A DNA stretch of 58,695 nucleotides from Rhizobium sullae. GTDB lineage: Bacteria; Pseudomonadota; Alphaproteobacteria; Rhizobiales; Rhizobiaceae. The stretch covers positions 1 through 58,695 of the forward strand of contig NZ_FWER01000032.1 of the NCBI RefSeq assembly GCF_900169785.1. The letters are read 5' to 3'. This document shows positions 35,613 through 44,546 of the stretch, piece after piece. Every line of letters begins with the position of its first letter. Positions within the stretch are counted from its first letter, which is position 1. Both the position numbers and the translations under genes were made by a program. The notes under the pieces are model-generated. The model was not told where the DNA came from, made no database searches, and was given only the letters and a program-made list of their open reading frames with translations.

Positions 35613-37220
35613 ATGGCTGACGATCTCTTCCCGCTCGGCAAGGACACCACCCCCTACCGCAAGATCAGCAGCGACCATGTCTCTGTCGACAGCTTCAAGG
35701 GCCAGGAGATATTGACCGTCGAGCCCGAAGGCATGCGCTTGCTCGCCGAAACCGCCTTTGCCGATATCAACCACCTGCTGCGGCCCGGTCATCTGAAGCA
35801 GCTCGCCGCGATCCTCGATGATCCGGAAGCAACCGACAACGACCGTTTTGTCGCCTACGACCTCCTGAAAAACGCCAATATCGCTGCCGGCGGCATCCTT
35901 CCCATGTGCCAGGACACCGGCACGGCGATCATCATGGGCAAGAAGGGCCGCCGGGTGTGGACCGAAGGCGGCGATTACGCAGCACTCGCAAAGGGCGTGA
36001 TGGACGCTTACGAGAAGAAGAACCTGCGCTATTCACAGCTCGCGCCTCTCAACATGTTTGAGGAGAAGAACACCAAAAACAACCTGCCCGCCCAGATCGA
36101 CATCTACGAGGAAGGCACCGATTCCTATGACTTCCTCTTCGTCGCGAAGGGCGGTGGCTCCGCCAACAAGACCTTCCTCTATCAGGGAACGCCCTCGCTT
36201 CTGACGCATGACCGGATGATCGACTTCCTCAAGGAGAAGATCCTGACGCTGGGGACGGCAGCCTGTCCCCCCTATCATCTGGCGATCGTCATCGGCGGCA
36301 CCTCGGCCGAGATGAACCTCAAGACCGTCAAGCTCGCCTCGACGCGCTACCTTGACGGCCTGCCGGCAGAAGGCTCCGAAAGCGGCCACGCCTTCCGCGA
36401 TATCGAGATGGAAAAAGAAATCCACAAGCTGACGCAGCAGATGGGCGTCGGCGCCCAGTTCGGCGGCAAGTATTTCTGTCATGACGTGCGCGTCATCCGC
36501 CTGCCCCGCCATGGCGCATCGCTGCCGATCGGCCTCGGCGTCTCCTGTTCCGCCGACCGTCAGGCCAGGGGCAGGATCACCCGCGACGGCATTTTCGTCG
36601 AACAGCTGGAAACCGATCCGTCCAGGTACATGCCGGAGATCGATGAGACGAAGCTGTCGGAATCGATGGTCCGCATCGACCTCAACCAGCCGATGGCAAA
36701 TATCCTCGCCGAACTCGGCAAGCATCCGGTGAAGACCCGCCTGTCGCTGACGGGAACGATCGTCGTCGCCCGCGACCTCGCCCATGCCAAAATCCGCGAA
36801 CGCCTGGAAAAAGGCGAAGGCATGCCGGACTACATGAAAAATCACCCGGTCTACTATGCCGGCCCGGCAAAGACGCCCGCCGGCTACGCCTCGGGCTCCT
36901 TCGGCCCGACAACCGCCGGGCGCATGGACAGTTATGTCGACCAGTTCCAGTCCTTCGGCGGCTCGATGGTGATGCTTGCCAAGGGCAATCGTTCCCGCGT
37001 CGTGCGCGAAGCCTGCAAGGCGCATGGCGGCTTCTATCTCGGCTCGATCGGCGGTCCGGCCGCCCGCTTGGCGCAGGATTGCATCAGACAAGTCGACGTC
37101 CTGGAATATCCGGAACTCGGCATGGAAGCCGTCTGGAAGATCGAGGTCGTGGATTTCCCGGCTTTCATCGTCATCGACGACAAGGGCAACGACTTCTTCC
37201 AGGAACTCAATCTCGGCTGA
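35613..37220 (+). CDS. fumA: Class I (iron-sulfur) fumarate hydratase
   Basis: 535 residues, the length of single-chain class I fumarases. The N-terminal domain has LPMCQDTGTAIIMGKKG, containing one cluster cysteine, and the later blocks GTAACPPYHLAIVIGG and GLGVSCSADRQARGRI bring the rest of the 4Fe-4S set. The C-terminal domain contains MPDYMKNHPVYYAGPAKTP and SFGPTTAGRMDSYVDQFQ. It catalyses the same reaction as FumC but is oxygen-sensitive. Same strand as the porin and fumC, each with its own terminator, so transcribed separately. Confidence 0.94.
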   Translation: MADDLFPLGKDTTPYRKISSDHVSVDSFKGQEILTVEPEGMRLLAETAFADINHLLRPGHLKQLAAILDDPEATDNDRFVAYDLLKNANIAAGGILPMCQDTGTAIIMGKKGRRVWTEGGDYAALAKGVMDAYEKKNLRYSQLAPLNMFEEKNTKNNLPAQIDIYEEGTDSYDFLFVAKGGGSANKTFLYQGTPSLLTHDRMIDFLKEKILTLGTAACPPYHLAIVIGGTSAEMNLKTVKLASTRYLDGLPAEGSESGHAFRDIEMEKEIHKLTQQMGVGAQFGGKYFCHDVRVIRLPRHGASLPIGLGVSCSADRQARGRITRDGIFVEQLETDPSRYMPEIDETKLSESMVRIDLNQPMANILAELGKHPVKTRLSLTGTIVVARDLAHAKIRERLEKGEGMPDYMKNHPVYYAGPAKTPAGYASGSFGPTTAGRMDSYVDQFQSFGGSMVMLAKGNRSRVVREACKAHGGFYLGSIGGPAARLAQDCIRQVDVLEYPELGMEAVWKIEVVDFPAFIVIDDKGNDFFQELNLG

Positions 37221-37242
37221 GCGGCTTGGCGGACTCGTGCTG

Positions 37243-37310
37243 GAATGCCCCTCACCCTAACCCTTTCCCCGTAAACGGGGCGAGGGAACTTGCCCTGCGG
37301 CGCTTCAGAA
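37243..37310. repeat. Rhizobial intergenic palindromic repeat (short copy)
   Basis: A segment beginning CCCCTCACCCTAACCC contains a hairpin: CCCT-TT-CCCCGT (37261-37272), loop AA, ACGGGG-CG-AGGG (37275-37286). This wording is typical of the short palindromic elements scattered between genes in rhizobia. A related but longer element lies at 47229. Confidence 0.6.
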
Positions 37311-37617
37311 AGAACCTGAAACGGCGCATCGTTTACAAAAGAGACGCTTTCGACGCCGAGTGTCAACAAATCGAAGACACGAAGAGTGAACATTCGTCAT
37401 AACTTCCCGCAAAATTTGTGGGTGTCTTCAGCGGCAAAATGCGTAAATTGTGAAGAAGATTCAGATTCGTGTTGATTTTCAACTCTCTAGTATTTCCTTG
37501 CCATACAATCACAATATTCACATCTAATCTTTAGTATATATCGCTTTAATCCTTTCCCAACGAATTTAAGCTAATCAATAGATGAGTGCTTCGAAATCTC
37601 ATTGAGGAGTGATCCGA
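37311..37617 (+). other. AT-rich upstream region of the diguanylate cyclase gene
   Basis: About 300 bp without a gene. From 37480 to 37560 it is AT-rich (for example TTTAGTATATATCGC near 37530), the likely promoter area. GAGGAG at 37604-37609 is the ribosome-binding site of the next gene. No clear palindrome. Confidence 0.5.
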
Positions 37618-38685
37618 ATGACTGCGGCTGCAGCGCCAAAGGCGCAGATTCCCGACGTGGCAGGTCAGATCACCTATGCCATGCGCTCGATGGGGGTCGC
37701 GCCAATCCCGCGCAACTACGAGCTCTTCTATGAGGCTTATATCGGCTCCAACCCCGCCCTGACGCGCGATCTCGCCGCGCTTGGCAACCAGGCGACCCAG
37801 GAAGAACTCGACGCGCTCGGCGCGCAGCACTTCACCCATTCGCCCGCCCGCGTTTTTGACGATGCCCACACGCGCCTCGCCGCCGAGCTCGAAGGGCTCC
37901 TGCGCGTGCTGCGCCAGGAGCAGACCTCGCTCGAAAGCTACAACAAGCTGCTTGGCGAAACCTGCAAGCGCATCAATTCCAAGAGCGCGGCCAGCGTCGA
38001 ACTCATCGAAAACGCCATCACACTTCTGACCGAGGCGACTGGCGATACGATGGCGCATGGCGAAAGGACCGTCGAGAACGTCGCCCAGCGCTCGCAGGAG
38101 ATGGACCGGGTCCGTAAGGAGCTCGATGAATACAAGCGCATCGCCAATACCGACTCGCTGACGCGCCTTTCCAACCGCCGCGCCTTCGACGATCGCCTTG
38201 CCGCCGTCTTCGACAATCCGGCACTGAAGCCCATCACCGCGCTGGTGCTTGCCGACATCGACAATTTCAAGAAGATCAACGACACCTACGGTCATCCGGT
38301 CGGTGACAAGATCCTCGCGACCGTCGCCTCCGTTATCCGCGCCAATGTCCGCCGCGATATCTTCGTCGCCCGAACCGGCGGTGAGGAATTCGCGCTGATC
38401 GTCGACGGCAATACGCCGGAGGAAGTCATGAGCATGGCGGAGCGAATCCGCCGCACGCTCGAGGCGACCCCATTCAAGAATTCGCGCACCCGCGTGAACT
38501 ACGGCCCCGTGACTGTCTCCATGGGTGTCTGCATGGCATCGAACGCCGACGATCCGGGCGAGCTTTACTACAAGAGCGACGTCGCCCTTTACGGCGCGAA
38601 GAATGCCGGGCGCAACTGCTGCATCCTCTATCAGGATGGTATGCAGAAAGATTTCACCAAGAGCTGGCTGATCTACAAGTCGTAA
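37618..38685 (+). CDS. GGDEF-domain diguanylate cyclase
   Basis: 355 residues, start set by GAGGAG 8 nt before the ATG. Residues 1-165 are a soluble helical region of unknown type, ending in a coiled coil (about 145-175). The GGDEF domain follows (about 178-345): the metal-binding LADIDNFKKIND (Asp213, Asp215) and an active signature GGEEF at 254-258. The usual RxxD product-inhibition site is not in register (RRD is one residue too far). It should make cyclic di-GMP, with its N-terminal part as sensor. A GCGTC/GACGC hairpin (38686-38705) follows the stop. Confidence 0.9.
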   Translation: MTAAAAPKAQIPDVAGQITYAMRSMGVAPIPRNYELFYEAYIGSNPALTRDLAALGNQATQEELDALGAQHFTHSPARVFDDAHTRLAAELEGLLRVLRQEQTSLESYNKLLGETCKRINSKSAASVELIENAITLLTEATGDTMAHGERTVENVAQRSQEMDRVRKELDEYKRIANTDSLTRLSNRRAFDDRLAAVFDNPALKPITALVLADIDNFKKINDTYGHPVGDKILATVASVIRANVRRDIFVARTGGEEFALIVDGNTPEEVMSMAERIRRTLEATPFKNSRTRVNYGPVTVSMGVCMASNADDPGELYYKSDVALYGAKNAGRNCCILYQDGMQKDFTKSWLIYKS

Positions 38686-38709
38686 GCGTCGCCATTCGGT
38701 GACGCAGCC

Positions 38710-39321
38710 TCACCACATCGTCTTTGCCGCACGTCCAGCCCATTCCCGGTCGTAGGTCTCGTGATCGAAATCCTCGGTCGCCGCCTTGAGCATGAGCCCG
38801 GGCGTCGGCAGCGCCGCCGGACCGACGAAATTCTCCGGTTTCCAAAGCTGCGCGCGCATCAGTGCCCGGGCGCACTGGAAATAAACCTCGTCGATGGTGA
38901 TCACCACCACGGTGCGTGGATGCTTGCCGTCCATCTCGAAGCTTTCGAGCAGCGCCTCATCGTTCGACACAACGCCGCGGCCGTTGATGCGCATCGTCGT
39001 GTTCGAACCCGGCACCAGAAACATCAGGGCAAGACGCGGATCGCGCACGATGTTCGTAAGCGAATCGACGCGATTGTTGCCGCGCCAGTCGGGCAGATGC
39101 AGCGTCTTTTCGTCGATCACCCGCACCACGCCGCCAATGTCGCCGCGCGGCGAGCAGTCGAGCCCTTCCGGCCCGACAGTCGCCAGCGCCATGAAGGGCG
39201 AGGCTTCGATCATCTGGCGGTAGATAGGCGTCAGCACCTTGGTCACCTTGGCAATGGACGCCTGCGTCAGGCCTCCCGCATAGATCTCGTCGAGTTCCTC
39301 AACCGTCCCGATGATTTTCAT
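38710..39321 (-). CDS. Pyridoxamine 5'-phosphate oxidase-like flavoprotein
   Basis: 203 residues with a split-barrel flavin-binding fold. Motifs: SPFMALATVGPEGLDCSPRG, LHLPDWRGNNRVDSLTNIV and RLALMFLVPGSNTTMRINGR, typical of the pyridoxamine-phosphate-oxidase-related subfamily named after MSMEG_1061. These bind FMN or F420, and many have no known substrate; it is unlikely to be the true PdxH. Single gene, convergent with the diguanylate cyclase. Confidence 0.85.
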   Translation of the reverse strand: MKIIGTVEELDEIYAGGLTQASIAKVTKVLTPIYRQMIEASPFMALATVGPEGLDCSPRGDIGGVVRVIDEKTLHLPDWRGNNRVDSLTNIVRDPRLALMFLVPGSNTTMRINGRGVVSNDEALLESFEMDGKHPRTVVVITIDEVYFQCARALMRAQLWKPENFVGPAALPTPGLMLKAATEDFDHETYDREWAGRAAKTMW

Positions 39322-39372
39322 GATCGTCCTGCCGCCTTGTCAACGACCGGCCACTAGCCGCCCAAGATGACG

Positions 39373-40326
39373 CTACAATGACGCCCGCTTCCCCGGAAGC
39401 TCAAAAAGCGGAATGATCTCAGCATCTTTTTTGATGGAATCGTCCGCAAGGAAACGCTGGACCTCCGAAAGCACCGGTTCAGCGCTGACAATCCGCCGGT
39501 GGCCAAAGCCATTGGCCCAGAAGAGCCGCACCCTCCCGCCCGAGGCGGCGTAGCGCCGCGCGTGGTTGGCGCTGACTTCCTTGTCGTCTTCTGCGTGGAT
39601 CACCAGCATCGGCCGCGCCATTGTTGCAGCCGCCTTCCCCGCGTCGAAATCCTCCAGTTTCCGGCCTGTCAGCCGATACACCTTATCCTCGAGCGCCGCC
39701 TGTGCTGTCCTTCCGAGCCCGACCATTCTGCCGAAGCCGGTAAACAGCCATTTCATCTCGCTCGGCGAGCCGATCGTGACGATCTTTCCGGCCGAAAATG
39801 CGTCGACCTCAGGGAGCATGCCGGCTGCCGCGACCATCAGCGCCGCGCCGCCGAAGGAATGGCCGACAGCCGCGTCGAAGGCCCCAAACCGTGCCTCGGC
39901 TGCGGCAATCGTCTTGACGGCAAGCCCCATATGCAGGAAGCGTCCGCCTGCCCGTCCGTGGCCCGGAAAATCGACGCCGATCACCTCGGCGCCGCTTGCG
40001 GCGAGCGCGGCGATCAGATCGGTCATGTATTCCATGCTCGATCCCCAGCCATGCGTCACAAGGTAACGCTGGCGCCTTCCGATGGCGCCGCCGTTGATCC
40101 GGTAGGCATGCGCCCGCCGCCCTCCCGCGAGGCGAAGCTCGATCCGTTCCGCCGATTGCAGGAAAGCCCGGCCAGCCGAATGCGCCGCCCTTGCCTTTGC
40201 ACCTTTTGGCTTCGCGGACGGCGTCAGGCAGAACAGCCGGAATGCCGCCTTGCCCGCAAGACGCGGCGAAACCGACTGCAGCAGCGAAAATCCGAGGCGG
40301 GTGACCTTCAGTGCAAAGTTTGGCAT
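39373..40326 (-). CDS. Alpha/beta hydrolase
   Basis: 317 residues from the ATG at 40326; the frame continues to 41040 but that is a shadow of marR and ltrA. Oxyanion motif HGWG (92-95), nucleophile Ser157 in GHSFGG, acid in VIHAEDDKEV and histidine in NGFGHRRIV complete the triad. Substrate unknown; the fold is that of an esterase or lipase-like hydrolase. It is divergent from a marR gene across only 45 bp, so that regulator probably controls it. Confidence 0.87.
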   Translation of the reverse strand: MPNFALKVTRLGFSLLQSVSPRLAGKAAFRLFCLTPSAKPKGAKARAAHSAGRAFLQSAERIELRLAGGRRAHAYRINGGAIGRRQRYLVTHGWGSSMEYMTDLIAALAASGAEVIGVDFPGHGRAGGRFLHMGLAVKTIAAAEARFGAFDAAVGHSFGGAALMVAAAGMLPEVDAFSAGKIVTIGSPSEMKWLFTGFGRMVGLGRTAQAALEDKVYRLTGRKLEDFDAGKAAATMARPMLVIHAEDDKEVSANHARRYAASGGRVRLFWANGFGHRRIVSAEPVLSEVQRFLADDSIKKDAEIIPLFELPGKRASL

Positions 40327-40342
40327 AGTGGGAATCCAATAA

Positions 40343-40358
40343 TGTTCAACACTGAACA
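40343..40358. promoter_or_regulatory. Candidate MarR operator
   Basis: TGTTCA-ACAC-TGAACA is a perfect 6-bp inverted repeat in the 45-bp gap between the hydrolase and marR starts; another TGAACA half-site occurs at the marR start codon. The size and spacing fit a MarR dimer blocking both promoters. Confidence 0.55.
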
Positions 40359-40371
40359 ATAAAGTACAACG

Positions 40372-40839
40372 ATGAACAAAAATCAATCCCTTCCCTGGGA
40401 TCATCCGCGTTTTCGAAGCTGGGTCGCCGTCGCCCGTGCCTGCCAGCTGATGCAGCAGTCCCTCGGGCGCTCGCTGGCAGAACTCGACATCAAGACCCCG
40501 CATCTCGACATCATGATCAATCTCTACCGTTTCGAAGGAATCTCGCAGCAGGAACTCGCCCGCAAGCTCCTCGTCGGTCGATCGAACATGAGCATGCTGC
40601 TGCCGCAGATGGAAAAACGCGGCCTGATCGAGCGCCGCGGCGACGACAAGGACAAGCGCGTGCTGCGGCTCTACCTGACACCCGAAGGCCGTAGCGTCAC
40701 AGAACGCGCTATGGTCATCCAGACCGACCTGATCGAGCGGGTGCTTTCCCCCGAACCGATCGAACAGTGCATGGCCATGGCAAACGCGATGGAACGCATC
40801 ATCGGTGTGCTGCAGCAGGATCTGCACGACGAGGATTGA
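40372..40839 (+). CDS. MarR family transcriptional regulator
   Basis: 155 residues with a winged helix: FEGISQQELARKLLVGRSNM is the helix-turn-helix and MEKRGLIERRGDDKDKRVLR the wing with its conserved DxR. Flanking helices form the dimer interface. It likely represses itself and the divergent hydrolase, with an unknown ligand. Its stop is 2 bp from the stop of the convergent ltrA gene. Confidence 0.9.
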   Translation: MNKNQSLPWDHPRFRSWVAVARACQLMQQSLGRSLAELDIKTPHLDIMINLYRFEGISQQELARKLLVGRSNMSMLLPQMEKRGLIERRGDDKDKRVLRLYLTPEGRSVTERAMVIQTDLIERVLSPEPIEQCMAMANAMERIIGVLQQDLHDED

Positions 40840-40841
40840 TC

Positions 40842-42032
40842 TCAGTGCAGCGTGCGCCCGGCCGTCTTCCCGGCAAGCGACCTGTATTCCCAGGTGGCAA
40901 CGACGATCAGCGCCAGTGTCGCCAGGATGCCCATCACATAGACCTCGACAAGAGGCGCTAGGAACGCAAGCAGGACCAGAATCACGAGGCCGGCGATATG
41001 CGAAGGCGGCGGCGTTCCGGTCGTCGCGCCCTTGAACCACAGATTGCCCGCAAGGAAGAGTCCCGAGCCACCGAGGATCGCGGCCATAACGCCGAGATCG
41101 CCGGTCTGATGCGGATGCGAGAACATGAATTCGACAGCCACCGCATGCACGATGATGCCGGCGAGAATCGGAATATGCGCATAGGTGAAGGCCTGCCGCG
41201 CAAGGCTGCCCGGCGTATCGTCATGTTCGATCCGGTGCGCGGCCCGCTGATGCCCGAACCGGAAATAGAGCCACCACATCGCGACGGTTCCAACAAAGCC
41301 CGTGACGAAAACGACGGTCGTCAGACCGGAAAACGGCAGCTCGGAAAAGGTGCGGCCGGAAACGAGGATCGCTTCGCCGAGGCAGATAATGATGAACAGC
41401 GCGCAGCGCTCCGCCATATGGGCGCCCGAGACATCCCAGTCGGCCGCCATCGACTTGCCGAGCCCCGGCACGAAGAAGCCGGAAGCCGGGCCCGCATATT
41501 CGATGAGGAGGGCGATCGCCCATGCGACGAGCCGCGCCTCATGCTCCAGAAAGCCGCCCATCATCCAGAACACGCCGGACACCGCAAGCCATGTTGTGAT
41601 GCGCATGAAATTCAGATGGTTCGAGCGGCCGGCATCCTTCATCGCGTAAAGCGTAAAGAGCGACCGCCCGACCTGCATCAGCACGTAGGCAGCGGCAAAA
41701 AGCAGTCCCTTGTCGCCGAAAGCCTCGGGAATCGAAGCCGAGAGCACCAACCCGAGCAGCATGAGAACCACGAGCATGCCGCGCACCGGCATCTTCTCCG
41801 GGTCGAGCCAGTTCGTCACCCAAGCGGTAAATATCCAGACCCACCAGACGGCAAAGGTCATCAGCGCGGCTTCGGCCGCTCCAAGCAGCGTGTAATGCGC
41901 CGCGAGCGCATGCGAGAGCTGGGAAATGGAGAAGACGAAAACCAGATCGAAGAACAGTTCGAGAAAGCTGACCTTGCTACTGCCCGCGCTCCCCTTCGCA
42001 CGAAGCCAGTTTCTGCCCGTCGTCCCCGCCAT
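40842..42032 (-). CDS. Low-temperature-requirement A (LtrA) family membrane protein
   Basis: 396 residues with about ten membrane helices. The family start SFLELFFDLVFVFSISQLSH is clear, together with WWVWIFTAWVTNWLDPE, HMAERCALFIIICLGEAIL and HRIEHDD. The family was named from a Listeria mutant unable to grow in the cold; the molecular activity is unknown. Single gene with a short gap from the DUF971 gene that precedes it on the same strand. Confidence 0.9.
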   Translation of the reverse strand: MAGTTGRNWLRAKGSAGSSKVSFLELFFDLVFVFSISQLSHALAAHYTLLGAAEAALMTFAVWWVWIFTAWVTNWLDPEKMPVRGMLVVLMLLGLVLSASIPEAFGDKGLLFAAAYVLMQVGRSLFTLYAMKDAGRSNHLNFMRITTWLAVSGVFWMMGGFLEHEARLVAWAIALLIEYAGPASGFFVPGLGKSMAADWDVSGAHMAERCALFIIICLGEAILVSGRTFSELPFSGLTTVVFVTGFVGTVAMWWLYFRFGHQRAAHRIEHDDTPGSLARQAFTYAHIPILAGIIVHAVAVEFMFSHPHQTGDLGVMAAILGGSGLFLAGNLWFKGATTGTPPPSHIAGLVILVLLAFLAPLVEVYVMGILATLALIVVATWEYRSLAGKTAGRTLH

Positions 42033-42057
42033 CTATACCCCCTTGGCTGTTGATCGC

Positions 42058-42432
42058 TCAGCGCGGCTTTTCCGCGACGTCGCGGCTCATGCCCTTGTCG
42101 CCGAGTTCTTTCTCGTATTCCGCAAAAAGCTCCTCCCCCCGCTCGCCGAGTTCGCGCAGGTAGGTCCAGGTGTAGATGCCCGTATCGTGCATGTCGTCGA
42201 AGCCGATGCGCACCGCATAATTGCCAGTTGGCATCATCGAGATGATTGCGACATTACGCTTGCCGGGAACCGTCAACTTCTGCCCCGGCCCATGGCCCTG
42301 CACTTCTGCCGAAGGCGAAAGCACGCGCAGCATTTCTGCGGAAAGATCGAAGCTCCGGCCGTCGTTGAAGGTCACGGTCAGACGCTGCCGGTCCTTCGAC
42401 ACGCGCAGTTCAGTCGGCCAGATATCACTCAT
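42058..42432 (-). CDS. DUF971 family protein (gamma-butyrobetaine hydroxylase-like N-terminal domain)
   Basis: 124 residues. The fold is recognisable from WPTELRVSKDRQRLTVTFND, LSAEMLRVLSPSAEVQGHG, and VGNYAVRI-like and DMHDTGIYTWTYLREL segments, standard for stand-alone DUF971 proteins. Relatives have been linked to iron-sulfur or molybdenum proteins, and here moaA is its divergent neighbour, which fits but does not prove such a role. The ltrA gene follows after 25 nt. Confidence 0.85.
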   Translation of the reverse strand: MSDIWPTELRVSKDRQRLTVTFNDGRSFDLSAEMLRVLSPSAEVQGHGPGQKLTVPGKRNVAIISMMPTGNYAVRIGFDDMHDTGIYTWTYLRELGERGEELFAEYEKELGDKGMSRDVAEKPR

Positions 42433-42565
42433 CGCTTCCTCCGTTTGTCAAAGAGCAGTAGGCAATCGGGCATTTCGAGGCAAGCTCAATTTACCGTGCG
42501 TTCCCGCCCTTTCCCTTGACGGTGCAGCCACATCTGTCCACATTACCATGACGACGGAGGTATTG

Positions 42566-43612
42566 GTGAACAGCAACGTTGGAACGATAGCAAGCGCATC
42601 GCCGCTGGTGGCGGATGCAGCCCCGATGATCGACCCCTTTGGGCGGGCGGTTACCTATTTGCGCGTCTCCGTCACCGACCGCTGCGATTTCCGCTGCACC
42701 TATTGCATGGCGGAAAACATGACCTTTCTGCCGAAAAAGGATCTTCTGACGTTGGAAGAGCTGAACCGGCTCTGTTCCGCCTTCATCGCCAAGGGAGTGC
42801 GCAAGATCAGGCTGACCGGCGGCGAGCCGCTGGTGCGCAAGAACATCATGTTTCTCGTCCGCGAGCTCGGGAAACGGATCGGCTCCGGCCTTGAGGAGCT
42901 GACGCTGACGACCAACGGCTCACAACTCGCCCGCCATGCCGAGGAGTTGTACGATTGCGGCGTGCGCCGCATCAACGTCTCGCTCGATACGCTCGATCCC
43001 GACAAGTTCCGCAAGATCACCCGCTGGGGCGATTTCGCCAAGGTCATGGAAGGCATCGACGCGGCGCAGAAGGCCGGCCTGAAGATCAAGCTCAACGCCG
43101 TCGCGCTCAAGGATTTCAACGCCGCCGAGATACCGGACATGCTGCGGTTCGCGCATGGCCGTGGCATGGACCTCACCGTCATCGAAACCATGCCGATGGG
43201 CGAGATCGACGAGGATCGCACAGACCAGTATCTGCCGCTCTCCGAGCTACGTTCCGACCTCGAACGTCAGTTCGCGCTGACCGATATCGACTATAAGACC
43301 GGCGGTCCGGCACGCTATGTCGAAGTCACCGAGACCGGCGGCCGCCTCGGCTTCATCACGCCGATGACGCATAATTTCTGCGAAAGCTGCAACCGCGTCC
43401 GCCTGACCTGCACCGGCACGCTCTACATGTGCCTCGGCCAGAACGATGCCGCCGACCTCCGCTCCGCACTGCGCGCCACGGAAGACGACGGTCTGGTCTA
43501 CGCCGCGATCGACGAAGCCATCACCCGCAAGCCGAAGGGCCACGACTTCATCATCGACCGCACCCACAACCGCCCCGCCGTCGCAAGGCATATGAGCGTC
43601 ACCGGCGGGTGA
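42566..43612 (+). CDS. moaA: GTP 3',8-cyclase MoaA
   Basis: 348 residues from the GTG at 42566, chosen because GGAGG lies 5 nt upstream; the ATG at 42548 would add six residues. Radical-SAM cysteines CDFRCTYC, the TGGEPL motif, a second cluster CESCNRVRLTC in the C-terminal domain, and the C-terminal GG that is essential in MoaA. It starts molybdenum-cofactor synthesis from GTP. mobA and mobB lie 2.5 kb downstream on the same strand, separated by unrelated genes. Confidence 0.96.
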   Translation: MNSNVGTIASASPLVADAAPMIDPFGRAVTYLRVSVTDRCDFRCTYCMAENMTFLPKKDLLTLEELNRLCSAFIAKGVRKIRLTGGEPLVRKNIMFLVRELGKRIGSGLEELTLTTNGSQLARHAEELYDCGVRRINVSLDTLDPDKFRKITRWGDFAKVMEGIDAAQKAGLKIKLNAVALKDFNAAEIPDMLRFAHGRGMDLTVIETMPMGEIDEDRTDQYLPLSELRSDLERQFALTDIDYKTGGPARYVEVTETGGRLGFITPMTHNFCESCNRVRLTCTGTLYMCLGQNDAADLRSALRATEDDGLVYAAIDEAITRKPKGHDFIIDRTHNRPAVARHMSVTGG

Positions 43613-43625
43613 CGCCCCGCGTTTA

Positions 43626-44396
43626 TCATGTCCGATTGATCGAAACGCCGCCGTCGGCGAGCATTGTCGAACCGGTGACGAAGCTCGCCATGTCCGAACC
43701 CAGGAACAGCGCCACCTTGGCGATCTCTTCCGGCTGCGCCACGCGTTTCAGCGCGTGCAGCCCGTTGATGAAGGCAACCGTTTCGGGCGCAACACCCGGG
43801 AAGTTGATCGGATTGGCCTGCGTATCGACGCCACCGGGAAGCAGCGCGTTCACGCGAATGTTCTTCGGTCCGAGTTCCGCTGCCAGCACCTGCACGAGCC
43901 CCATTAGCCCTGCCTTGCTCGCCGCGTAAGCGCCCAAGCCGGGCATGCCCGCCGTATGGCCGACGAACGTCGAGGTGAAGATGATCGACCCGCCCCCGCG
44001 TGCGATCATCGCCGGCGCCTGGTGCTTGGCGGCAAGGAAGCCGCTCGTCAGGTTGAGGTCGACGGTATCGCGCCAATCGCCGAGCGAGATATCCGGCAGG
44101 CAACCATATGCGCCCGTGCCGCCTGCATTATTGAAGGCGATATCGAGCCCGCCGAAGCGCCGGGTCGCCGTCTCCACCAGGGATCGATGCAGTTCCTCGT
44201 CGCGAATGTCTCCCGCAACGGCAACAACCTCTCCGCCGTCAGCTTCGATCTCCTCGACGAGCAATCTCAATTCCACCTCGCGGCGCGCTGTGACGACGAG
44301 TTTCGCGTCCTCAGCGGCAAAGAGTTTGGCCGCGGCGCGACCAATTCCGGCGCTGGCGCCGGTGACGATTGCGATCTTTCCATTCAGATTATTCAT
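43626..44396 (-). CDS. SDR family oxidoreductase
   Basis: 256 residues from the ATG at 44396, with GGAG upstream. Classical short-chain dehydrogenase: NAD(P) motif TGASAGIG near the start, NNAGG, catalytic Ser in SIIFTSTFVG, YAASK as the Tyr-Lys pair, and LPGGVDT after it. Substrate unknown. It faces moaA tail to tail with 13 bp between stops, and a chemotaxis-receptor remnant lies upstream. Confidence 0.9.
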   Translation of the reverse strand: MNNLNGKIAIVTGASAGIGRAAAKLFAAEDAKLVVTARREVELRLLVEEIEADGGEVVAVAGDIRDEELHRSLVETATRRFGGLDIAFNNAGGTGAYGCLPDISLGDWRDTVDLNLTSGFLAAKHQAPAMIARGGGSIIFTSTFVGHTAGMPGLGAYAASKAGLMGLVQVLAAELGPKNIRVNALLPGGVDTQANPINFPGVAPETVAFINGLHALKRVAQPEEIAKVALFLGSDMASFVTGSTMLADGGVSINRT

Positions 44397-44546
44397 GCCG
44401 GACTCCATTCATTGCTGAAGATCAAGTTCGACATCCAGATCGCAAAACCGCGCCGCTGCAGCCACCCGTTTCCTGCGCTGCCTGAAGTAAACAAAAACGC
44501 GCGGCCGGATAGGTGCGGGTTCCAATTCTGCCGCTGGCGATCTTAT

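Noticed and set aside
40327..41040. N-terminal extension of the alpha/beta hydrolase
   Set aside because: The extension runs antisense through marR and into ltrA; the ATG at 40326 begins the family-like sequence.
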